Shown here: positions 57,928 through 64,000 of the stretch, in pieces
How positions within the stretch are numbered: position 1 is the first letter of the stretch
Layout of the letters: each line of letters opens with the position of its first letter
Origin: Rhodoferax sp. TS-BS-61-7
GTDB taxonomy: Bacteria > Pseudomonadota > Gammaproteobacteria > Burkholderiales > Burkholderiaceae_C
Direction of reading: 5' to 3'
Length of the DNA: 64,000 nt
Assembly (NCBI RefSeq): GCF_002943465.1
Contig: NZ_PTQY01000002.1
Location: forward strand, 496,001 to 560,000
Program-made: the position numbers and the translations under genes
Notes under the pieces: model-generated
What the model was told of the DNA's origin: nothing
The model's database searches: none
The model's input: the letters and a program-made list of their open reading frames with translations, nothing else

Positions 57928-59664
57928 ATGAGCACCACGACACTGCAGTACCTCAACACCCACACGGTGTTCAACCAGGCCGAGCCCTTGGTGGGCCGCA
58001 ACCTGTTTGCCAGCCACCAAGCCCTGCAGAGCGCGCTCAAGTTCAACGCCCCCACACTGGACACCGCCAGCCTGCACGCCCTGGGCGCGCAGATGGGCAG
58101 CGCCGAGATGCAAACCCACGCCCGCCTGGCCAATGTGCACACGCCCGTGCTGCACAGCCACGACCGCACGGGCCGCCGTGTGGACCAGGTGGAGTTTCAC
58201 CCCAGCTACCACGCGCTGATGACCGCCGCCGCGCAGGCGGGCCTGCACGGCAGTGCTTGGGCTGAAGACGCTCACGGCGTGAGCGCCGCCGGGCCGTCCC
58301 AAGGCGCGAGGGCCCCCTCGGGGGGCAGCTCAGTACACGCAGTGACAAGCGTGGGGGCGCATACCCGCAGAGCGGCCGCTTTCATGCTGTTCACCGAGGC
58401 TGAGCCGTCCATCCTGTGCCCCATCTCCATGACCTATGCGGTGATGGCCGCACTGCCTGGCAACGCTGCCATCTTCAAAGACTGGGCGCCGGGCTTGACG
58501 GCGCGCGCCTACGATCCGGCCTTCAAGCCCTTCAGCCAGAAAGCCGGCCTGACCATGGGCATGGGCATGACGGAGAAGCAGGGCGGCTCCGACGTGCGGG
58601 CCAACACCACACAAGCGTTCCCCGACGGGCAGGACGCCTGGGGCCAACGCTACACCCTGGTGGGCCACAAGTGGTTTTTCTCGGCGCCTATGTGCGATGC
58701 ATTTTTGGTGCTGGCGCAAACCCCGGCCGGGCTGTCGTGCTTCTTTGTGCCGCGTGTGTTGCAGGACGGAAGCACCAACGCCATCCGCATCCAGCGCCTC
58801 AAAGACAAGCTGGGCAACAAGGCCAACGCGAGTTCGGAGGTTGAATTCCTCAACGCCACCGCCTGGCTGGTCGGTGAAGAGGCCCGTGGCGTGCCGCAGA
58901 TTCTGGAAATGGGCACCATGACGCGGCTGGACTGCGCCCTGGGCACCAGCGGGCTGATGCGCCAGGCGCTGAGCATTGCGCTGCACCACACGGCGCAGCG
59001 CCAGGCCTTTGGCAAACGGTTGATGGACCAGCCGCTGATGCGCAATGTGCTGGCTGATCTTGCTATCGAAAGCGAAGCTGCTTGCGCAATTTCCATAAGG
59101 CTTGCGCGCTCTTTTGACCATAAAAATGACGCCCACGAAGTGCTGATGGGCCGGCTGCTCACGCCGATTGCCAAGTTCTGGATCTGCAAGCGCGGCGCGG
59201 CCTTTGCGCAAGAGGCGATGGAATGCCTGGGCGGCAATGGTTATGTGGAGGAGGGCGGCGAGGGCACCATGGCCCGCATCTACCGTGAGATGCCGCTCAA
59301 CTCCATTTGGGAGGGCGCTGGCAACATCATGGCGCTGGACCTGCTGCGCGCGCTGCGCAAGGGCGATGTAGCCGCCGCGCTGGTGCGCGAGCTGGCACCG
59401 GCCCAGGGCGCCCACCCCGCGCTGGACCGCCTGGCTGCCGCCCTGCCCAGCCGGGTAGAGCACATGGCCACCGAAATGGAAGCGCGCCGCCTGGCGCAAG
59501 ACGTGGCGCTGGCTGTGCAGGCTGCGCTGCTGCAGCAGAGCGCGCCCGCCGCCGTGTTTAACGCATTTTGTGATTCCCGCCTCGCGGGCAACTGGGGCCA
59601 CACCTTTGGCACCCTGGGCGCCGCGGTGGACTTTGACAGCATTATTGAAAGGGCTATGCCATGA
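57928..59664 (+). CDS. AidB-like acyl-CoA dehydrogenase
   Basis: 578-aa flavoprotein of the AidB/isovaleryl-CoA dehydrogenase group. N-terminal block HTVFNQAEPLVGRNLFASHQAL; FAD region MGMGMTEKQGGSDVRANTTQA (about 210) and HKWFFSAPMCDAFLVLAQT; C-terminal AMECLGGNGYVEEGGEGTMARIYREMPLNSIWEGAGNIMALDLLRAL with the catalytic Glu. About 35 residues longer than E. coli AidB (about 541-546). The extra length maps to about 120-145, where a family-2 repeat is read through. A family-1 repeat codes for about 379-400. Stop overlaps the next start (ATGA). Confidence 0.93.
   Translation: MSTTTLQYLNTHTVFNQAEPLVGRNLFASHQALQSALKFNAPTLDTASLHALGAQMGSAEMQTHARLANVHTPVLHSHDRTGRRVDQVEFHPSYHALMTAAAQAGLHGSAWAEDAHGVSAAGPSQGARAPSGGSSVHAVTSVGAHTRRAAAFMLFTEAEPSILCPISMTYAVMAALPGNAAIFKDWAPGLTARAYDPAFKPFSQKAGLTMGMGMTEKQGGSDVRANTTQAFPDGQDAWGQRYTLVGHKWFFSAPMCDAFLVLAQTPAGLSCFFVPRVLQDGSTNAIRIQRLKDKLGNKANASSEVEFLNATAWLVGEEARGVPQILEMGTMTRLDCALGTSGLMRQALSIALHHTAQRQAFGKRLMDQPLMRNVLADLAIESEAACAISIRLARSFDHKNDAHEVLMGRLLTPIAKFWICKRGAAFAQEAMECLGGNGYVEEGGEGTMARIYREMPLNSIWEGAGNIMALDLLRALRKGDVAAALVRELAPAQGAHPALDRLAAALPSRVEHMATEMEARRLAQDVALAVQAALLQQSAPAAVFNAFCDSRLAGNWGHTFGTLGAAVDFDSIIERAMP
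58287..58360 (+). repeat. Family-2 repeat inside the aidB-like gene
   Basis: CGCCGGGCCGTCCCAAGG, then GCCCCCTCGGGGGGCAGC, then ACAAGCGTGGGGGCGC. Read in frame as SAAGPSQGARAPSGGSSVHA and onward, between HGSAWAEDAHG and HTRRAAAFMLFTEAEPS, where the family normally has no such segment. Confidence 0.85.
59062..59125 (+). repeat. Family-1 dispersed repeat inside the aidB-like gene
   Basis: GCTATCGAAAGCGAAGCTGC then TTGCGCAATTTCCATAAGGC then TTGCGCGCTCTTTTGACCAT. Sense orientation; read as AIESEAACAISIRLARSFDH. Confidence 0.75.
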
Positions 59665-60626
59665 GCAACACACCGACCGACCTCATCCTCCACCACTACC
59701 CCACATCTCCTTTTTCGGAAAAAGTGCGCTTGGTGCTGGGCTACAAACAACTGGCCTGGAAGTCCGTCATCATTCCCGCCATCCTGCCCAAGCCCGACGT
59801 GGTGGCGCTGACCGGCGGCTATCGCAAGACGCCGTTTTTGCAGATTGGCAACGACATCTACTGCGACAGCGCGCTGATTTGTGATGTGCTGGAACACATC
59901 CAGCCCACGCCCACGCTGTACCCCGAATCGCACAAGGGCGTGGCCCGCGTGCTGGCGCAGTGGGCTGACACCACGCTGTTCTGGGCCGCCATGGCCTACA
60001 ACCTGCAACCCAAGGGCGCAGCCAGCATGTTTGAAGGCGCGCCTGTGGAGGCGGCCAAGGCCTTTGGCGCGGACCGCGCCGCCATGTCCACCGGCATGAC
60101 GCGCTTGCGCCCGGCCGATGCCACCGCCGCCTACAAGAGTTACCTGCGCCGCCTGGCCAATATGCTGGAAGGGCAAGACTTTTTATTGGGTGGCACGCCC
60201 TGCGTGGCCGACTTTGCGGCCTACCACCCGCTGTGGTTCAGCCGCAAACGCGTGCCGGTGATGGCCGACATCCTGAACGCCACACCCGCCGTGCTGGCCT
60301 GGATGGACCGCATGGCGGCATTGGGCCATGGCAGTTTCGAGAAACTATCTGCTACAGAAGCGATAGCTGCTTGCGCAGCATCCACGGGCGCTAGCGCCCC
60401 ATTTGCCCATGATGCGGACACGACCTTCCAGGACGAACACGGCATTGCCCTGGGCAGCGAAGTGACGATTGCCGCCGAACTCTTTGGGCAAGAACCCACA
60501 CCCGGCACGCTGGTGGCTGCCACGCGCACCCGCTTCACGCTGCAGCGAACCGACGAACGCGCAGGCACCGTGCGCGTGCACTTCCCGCGCATTGGTTATG
60601 TGTTGAAAGCGGCCCAACCGGCATGA
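59661..60626 (+). CDS. Glutathione S-transferase family protein with C-terminal extension
   Basis: 321-aa protein. Thioredoxin-fold domain (about 8-85): LILHHYPTSPFSEKVRLVLGYKQLAWKSVII, GYRKTPFLQIGNDIYCDSALICDVLE. Alpha-helical GST C-domain (about 90-225, FLLGGTPCVADFAAYHPLWF). A further 70-residue C-terminal part (about 255-321, TTFQDEHGIALGSEVTIAAELFGQEP) is not found in short GSTs. Between the two lies a family-1 repeat (about 231-251). It starts by ATGA overlap with the aidB-like gene and ends by ATGA overlap with elaA. Confidence 0.88.
   Translation: MSNTPTDLILHHYPTSPFSEKVRLVLGYKQLAWKSVIIPAILPKPDVVALTGGYRKTPFLQIGNDIYCDSALICDVLEHIQPTPTLYPESHKGVARVLAQWADTTLFWAAMAYNLQPKGAASMFEGAPVEAAKAFGADRAAMSTGMTRLRPADATAAYKSYLRRLANMLEGQDFLLGGTPCVADFAAYHPLWFSRKRVPVMADILNATPAVLAWMDRMAALGHGSFEKLSATEAIAACAASTGASAPFAHDADTTFQDEHGIALGSEVTIAAELFGQEPTPGTLVAATRTRFTLQRTDERAGTVRVHFPRIGYVLKAAQPA
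60351..60413 (+). repeat. Family-1 dispersed repeat inside the GST gene
   Basis: GCTACAGAAGCGATAGCTGC then TTGCGCAGCATCCACGGGCG then CTAGCGCCCCATTTGCCCAT. Read as ATEAIAACAASTGASAPFAH, between the GST fold and the extension. Confidence 0.88.
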
Positions 60627-61189
60627 GCGACACGATTACCTGGCAGTGGCTGCCCTTTGACGCGCTGAGCCGCGAGCAGCTGTACGAAGTGCTGCGTCTG
60701 CGCAGTGAGGTGTTTGTGGTGGAGCAGAACTGCGTGTTTCAGGATATGGATGGGCTGGACGACCAGGCCATGCACTTGCTAGGAGTTCGGGCGTCAGCGG
60801 ACTCTGCTCCGTGTCCCCCGCCCGCGTTGCGGGCTCCTCCTTTACCTACGCAGAGCCCACTGCCACCCGAACTCCCCGGCGCCCTCGCTGGCAAGGGGGC
60901 TCAAGAGCTCGTGGCCTATGTGCGCTGCTTCCCCAAGGGCATCACGTTTGACGAGGCCAGCATTGGGCGCGTGGTCACGCGCCAAAGCGCACGCGGCGGT
61001 GGCCTGGGCCATGTGCTGATGGCCGAGGCCGTCCGCGCGCTCCAGCAGCACTGGGGCGCACAGCCGATTCGCATTGGCGCGCAGGCCCACCTGAAGAGTT
61101 TTTACGAGCGCCACGGCTTTGCCGATGTGGGCAAACCCTATGTCGAAGACGGCATTGACCACCTCGAAATGGTGCGCCAGCCCGTCTGA
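60623..61189 (+). CDS. elaA: GNAT family N-acetyltransferase, ElaA type
   Basis: 188-aa acetyltransferase. N-terminal block LYEVLRLRSEVFVVEQNCVFQDMDGLDDQAMHLLG (about 17-51) and C-terminal blocks IGRVVTRQSARGGGLGHVLMAEAVRAL (acetyl-CoA site), IRIGAQAHLKSFYERHGFADVGKPYVEDGIDHLEM match E. coli ElaA (about 153 aa). The extra 35 residues form a Pro/Ala-rich stretch (about 52-90) between HLLG and ELVAYVR, coded mostly by a 94-bp inverted-repeat element. Whether the enlarged protein is active is unknown. Coupled to the GST gene by ATGA. Confidence 0.9.
   Translation: MSDTITWQWLPFDALSREQLYEVLRLRSEVFVVEQNCVFQDMDGLDDQAMHLLGVRASADSAPCPPPALRAPPLPTQSPLPPELPGALAGKGAQELVAYVRCFPKGITFDEASIGRVVTRQSARGGGLGHVLMAEAVRALQQHWGAQPIRIGAQAHLKSFYERHGFADVGKPYVEDGIDHLEMVRQPV
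60782..60875 (+). repeat. Family-3 element with terminal inverted repeats inside elaA
   Basis: 94 bp bounded by a perfect 10-bp inverted repeat, GGAGTTCGGG/CCCGAACTCC; the pairing continues imperfectly for about 26 bp (CAGCGGACTCTGC against GCAGAGCCCACTG). The centre holds CGTGTCCCCC and GGCTCCTCCTTTACC. A diverged relative lies at 5450-5528. It is read in frame as the Pro-rich insert of ElaA. Confidence 0.85.
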
Positions 61190-61222
61190 TCCCAACAAAA
61201 ATTTACAGAGGAGACATTTCCC

Positions 61223-62128
61223 GTGATTAGCAATTTCCAAGGCAAAACCGCCGTTCTCACTGGCGCCGGCTCAGGCTTTGGCCTGGAATGCGCGCGTATT
61301 GGCGCCAAGCTGGGCATGAACCTGATGCTGGCCGACGTGCAGCAAGACGCACTGGACAAGACGGTGGCCGAAATGCAAGCCGCGGGCGCGCCCGTGCTCG
61401 CCATGAAGGTGGATGTGTCCAAGGCCGAGCAGGTGGAGGCGTTGGGCGCCGCCACGCTGGCCCGTTTTGGCGCGCCGCATTTTGTGTTCAACAACGCGGG
61501 GGTGGGCGCGGGCGGTTTGATCTGGGAAAACACGGCCAAAGACTGGGAATGGGTGCTGGGCGTCAACGTCATGGGCGTGGCCCATGGCGTGCGTGTGTTC
61601 ACGCCCATGATGCTGGAGGCCGCGGCCAAAGACCCGGGCTGGACGGGACACATCGTCAACACCGCCAGCATGGCCGGCCTGCTGAACGCGCCCAACATGG
61701 GCATTTACAACGTGAGCAAACACGCCGTGGTGGCGCTGAGCGAAACCCTGTACCAGGATCTGGCGTTGGTGACCGACCAGATCAGTGCCAGCGTGTTGTG
61801 CCCGTTTTTTGTGCCCACCGGCATCAGCCAGAGCCAGCGCAACCGCCCGGATGCGGACGCCGCGCCCGCCCAACCCACGCGCAGCCAGCTCATCGGCCAG
61901 GCCATGACTGACAAGGCCGTGGGCAGCGGCAAGGTAACGGCGGCCGAGGTGGCGCAGAGGGTTTTCGACGCCATCGCCGCCAACCAGTTCTACATCTACA
62001 GCCACCCCAAGGCAATTGGTTCGGTGCAGACGCGGCTGGAAGACGTGCTGATGGCGCGCAACCCGACCGACCCGTTTGCCCACAAACCCGAGCTCGGTGT
62101 GGAGCTGAAAAAGGCGCTGCGCGGCTGA
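61223..62128 (+). CDS. Short-chain dehydrogenase/reductase (classical SDR)
   Basis: 301-aa oxidoreductase. GTG start after GAGGAGACATTTCCC. Cofactor loop VLTGAGSGFGLECARIG (about 11-27), NNAGVGAGG (about 92-100), Ser in VNTASMAGLL (about 141) and catalytic YNVSKHAVVAL (about 157-167). C-terminal extension from about 205 (QSQRNRPDADAAPAQPTR) to a conserved FYIYSHP segment, as in longer SDRs often found with fatty acid genes. Substrate unknown. Confidence 0.92.
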   Translation: MISNFQGKTAVLTGAGSGFGLECARIGAKLGMNLMLADVQQDALDKTVAEMQAAGAPVLAMKVDVSKAEQVEALGAATLARFGAPHFVFNNAGVGAGGLIWENTAKDWEWVLGVNVMGVAHGVRVFTPMMLEAAAKDPGWTGHIVNTASMAGLLNAPNMGIYNVSKHAVVALSETLYQDLALVTDQISASVLCPFFVPTGISQSQRNRPDADAAPAQPTRSQLIGQAMTDKAVGSGKVTAAEVAQRVFDAIAANQFYIYSHPKAIGSVQTRLEDVLMARNPTDPFAHKPELGVELKKALRG

Positions 62129-62221
62129 CCCACCAGGACCGCGGAACCTCCGGCTTGGGTTAGAGTCGTACCCCAGTGCCCCACCCGTTGGGCACAGACG
62201 CTTTTTCATCTGGAGTGCCGC

Positions 62222-62839
62222 ATGCGTTGTCACAAAACCTCGCGCAGGCTTGTCGCTGTCGTTGGCGCCATGGGACTGCTACTGCCTGCCTGGAGCGGCA
62301 CACTGCAGCTGCAAGTGCAGGACAAAAATGGCAAGCCCCTGCCCGAGGCAATTGTGTTTTTGGAGTCCGCCGAGGCCAAGGCTGCGGCCAAGCCACTCAA
62401 AGGTGTAGAAGTGGCGCAAGTGGCCCGGCAGTTCAAGCCCGCCGTCACCGTGGTCACCCCCGGCACCTCGGTGCTGTTCCCCAACCAGGACACGGTGCGC
62501 CACCACGTCTATTCCTTCTCACCCGCCAAAACCTTTGAGCTCAAGCTCTACGCCGGGGTGCCCGCCAACCCGGTCACCTTCGACAAGGTGGGGGTAGCGG
62601 TGCTGGGCTGCAACATCCACGACAACATGGTGGCCTGGGTGCTGGTGGTAGACACGCCGTACTTTGGCCGCACCGATGCCGCTGGCCGCCTCACGCTGGA
62701 CAACGTGCCCAATGGCAACTACAAGCTGCGCACCTGGCACGCATCGCTGCCCACTGGCGCCCCTGCAGCCGAGCAGGCCCAGGCAGTAGGCGCTGCAGCA
62801 GCACCCGTGCTGGTCAAGCTCGCGGGGAGCAGCATTTGA
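62222..62839 (+). CDS. Cupredoxin-like periplasmic protein (methylamine utilization protein-like)
   Basis: 205-aa exported protein. Signal peptide about 1-26 (ending LPAWSG). An N-terminal carboxypeptidase-regulatory-like beta region (LQLQVQDKNGKPLPEAIVFLES) leads into a plastocyanin-type domain with copper-ligand candidates: His in DTVRHHVYSFS (about 98), Cys and His in VLGCNIHDNMVAW (about 130-137), and Met in the same segment. Similar proteins are annotated as methylamine utilisation proteins without experimental proof. GGAGTG precedes the ATG. Its stop overlaps the TTG start of the following GGDEF gene. Confidence 0.82.
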   Translation: MRCHKTSRRLVAVVGAMGLLLPAWSGTLQLQVQDKNGKPLPEAIVFLESAEAKAAAKPLKGVEVAQVARQFKPAVTVVTPGTSVLFPNQDTVRHHVYSFSPAKTFELKLYAGVPANPVTFDKVGVAVLGCNIHDNMVAWVLVVDTPYFGRTDAAGRLTLDNVPNGNYKLRTWHASLPTGAPAAEQAQAVGAAAAPVLVKLAGSSI

Positions 62840-64000
62840 AACCCAGCCTGTTTCGCCTCTACGCCCAATGGGGCATTGGCACCAAGTTCGTCGTTTTTTC
62901 GGTCGCCTTGCTGCTGCTGGTGCAGATTGCCGTGTATAGCGTGGTGCGCACCAGCATCAACAGCAATGTGCGCGCCCAGCTGGCCCAGGAGCTGGCGATT
63001 GGCGACAAGGTGTGGTGGCGCCTGCTGGACCAAAACGCCCAGAAGCTGCGCCAGGGCGCGGCGGTGCTCGCGGCAGACTTTGGTTTTCGGTCCGCGCTGA
63101 GCAGTGGCGACACCGAAACCCTGCGCTCCGCGCTGGAAAACAGCGGTGCGCGTATCGGCGCGCCCATTACCGCGTTGCTGGACACCGCGTTTGCCCTGCA
63201 GGCGGCCGGGTTCGAAATGGGCGGACAAGAGGCCATGACGCCCTTGCTGCAGCAGCTGGCCGCCCAGCTCAGCCAAACCGAGCAAGGCTCCCAGTTGCAG
63301 CTCATCAATGGCACGCTGTACCAGTTTGTCATGGTGCCGCTGAAGGCGCCGCTGACCATTGGCTGGGTACTCATGGGTTTCCCCATCGAACAGTCCCAGG
63401 CCAACGACATGTTTGGCCTCTCGGGCATCCACATTGCACTGGTCAAGCCGCAGGGTGGCCTGGTGTTGACCAGTCTGCCAGCCAAAGAGCAAGGGGCGTT
63501 GGCCCAATTGGGGCAGGGGGCCGAGTTGCAAGTCCCTGAAGGCACGTTGGTGGTGCGCCACAGCACCGAGCGCGCCGACGTGAAGGCAGTGGAGACCTAC
63601 TTATTGCGCTCACTGGACGAGGTGGTGGCCCCCTACCTGCAGGTGCAATTTGCCTTGCTGGGCATTACTGCGCTGGGCCTGGGCCTGTTTGTGGTGGGCA
63701 GCGCCGCGCTGGCGCGCCGCATCACCACGCCGCTGCGGTCTCTGGTGGGGGCAGCGGAACAGCTCAGCCGCGGGGAGTACCACCACCAGTTGCCCGCACT
63801 GCGCCACAAAGACGAGATTGGCGACCTGGCGCGCGCGTTTGACCACATGCGCACCAGCATCCGCAAGCAGCAGGGCGAGATTTTGCAGCTGGCCTACTGG
63901 GACCGCCTGACGGAGTTGCCCAACCGCACCCAGTTCCGTGATCTGCTGCAGCAGTCTATTCGCGCCAGCATTGCGCTGGAAAGCAGCGCACCACCCGTGG
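62836..64000 (+). CDS. Membrane GGDEF protein with periplasmic sensor and HAMP (3' end outside window)
   Basis: Open frame from TTG 62836 to the end of the window (388 codons), overlapping the previous stop as TTGA. TM1 at about 18-38 (FVVFSVALLLLVQIAVYSVV), periplasmic region about 40-265 (VWWRLLDQNAQKLRQGAAVLAADFGFRSAL, then LYQFVMVPLKAPLTIGWVLMGF, of the double-Cache/CHASE-like sensor kind), TM2 at about 270-290, HAMP (RRITTPLRSLVGAAEQLSRGEYHHQLP) and the start of a GGDEF domain (YWDRLTELPNRTQFRDLL). An EAL domain may follow. No alternative ATG gives TM1. Confidence 0.85.
   Translation, partial: MKPSLFRLYAQWGIGTKFVVFSVALLLLVQIAVYSVVRTSINSNVRAQLAQELAIGDKVWWRLLDQNAQKLRQGAAVLAADFGFRSALSSGDTETLRSALENSGARIGAPITALLDTAFALQAAGFEMGGQEAMTPLLQQLAAQLSQTEQGSQLQLINGTLYQFVMVPLKAPLTIGWVLMGFPIEQSQANDMFGLSGIHIALVKPQGGLVLTSLPAKEQGALAQLGQGAELQVPEGTLVVRHSTERADVKAVETYLLRSLDEVVAPYLQVQFALLGITALGLGLFVVGSAALARRITTPLRSLVGAAEQLSRGEYHHQLPALRHKDEIGDLARAFDHMRTSIRKQQGEILQLAYWDRLTELPNRTQFRDLLQQSIRASIALESSAPPV

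Overview
The window is chromosomal DNA of a betaproteobacterium, most likely a member of the Comamonadaceae (Rhodoferax/Acidovorax-like). This rests on GC-rich coding sequence, the gene sets tol-pal-cpoB-tcdA, dapC-dapD-pilU-dapE-prmB, smc-zipA-ligA and glnD-map, and a large beta-oxidation region with a Liv-type ABC transporter. The species is not determined. Almost all of the DNA is coding, and the content is mostly housekeeping.

Layout. 1-3.2 kb: the end of the Tol-Pal envelope operon, tcdA, and two tRNA-Lys genes with promoter and terminator. 3.2-11 kb (minus strand): a YheS-type ABC-F ATPase, then the lysine/peptidoglycan operon dapC-dapD-pilU-dapE-prmB. 11.2-17.9 kb: smc, zipA and ligA. 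17.9-25.3 kb: ybaN-like gene, def, a CHASE4-GGDEF diguanylate cyclase, glnD-map, a DUF2059 protein and a single-domain response regulator. 25.5-29.5 kb: purL. 29.5-36.3 kb: a nitroreductase with a small membrane partner, a cyclic-nucleotide-binding protein, rlhA, an MFS transporter, a DUF1624 membrane protein and an isolated fliA-type sigma factor. 36.3-40 kb: the coupled set msrB-yciB-bolA-ppiC, and selO. 40-62 kb: an acyl-CoA ligase, a substrate-binding protein with LivHMGF, a fused enoyl-CoA hydratase/3-hydroxyacyl-CoA dehydrogenase, an M20 peptidase, thiolase, creD, an AT-rich DUF4145-like gene, two acyl-CoA dehydrogenases, two SDRs, a hotdog thioesterase, a GST and an ElaA acetyltransferase. 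62.2-64 kb: a cupredoxin-like protein coupled to a membrane GGDEF protein that runs off the end.

How the genes fit together. The 40-62 kb block can import a substrate, activate it to a CoA ester and take it through a full beta-oxidation turn (ligase, dehydrogenase, hydratase/dehydrogenase, thiolase). Its hydratase/dehydrogenase gene has a sigma70-type promoter bracketed by two perfect palindromes. Many genes in the window are coupled by ATGA, GTGA or TTGA overlaps.

The most unusual signal is a set of short dispersed repeats. Family 1 is about 45-65 bp, built around TAGCTGCTTGCGCATATTCC. I count 13 copies, 11 of them inside genes (prmB, dapE, ligA, purL twice, rlhA, the DUF1624 gene, selO, the fadB-like gene, the aidB-like gene and the GST gene). 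All are in frame, usually at domain borders or in linkers, and nearly always in one preferred alanine-rich reading frame per orientation. Family 2 (a CCCCCTTGGGGG hairpin element) has three copies, one inside the aidB-like gene. Family 3 is a 94-bp element with terminal inverted repeats inside the elaA gene, with a diverged intergenic relative. Together they look like a protein-coding-compatible repeat system comparable in behaviour to the Rickettsia palindromic elements. Other points of note are three genes with an identical GATAAT-8 nt-ATG layout, suggesting leaderless mRNAs, and a LivF ATPase whose Walker A lysine is arginine.
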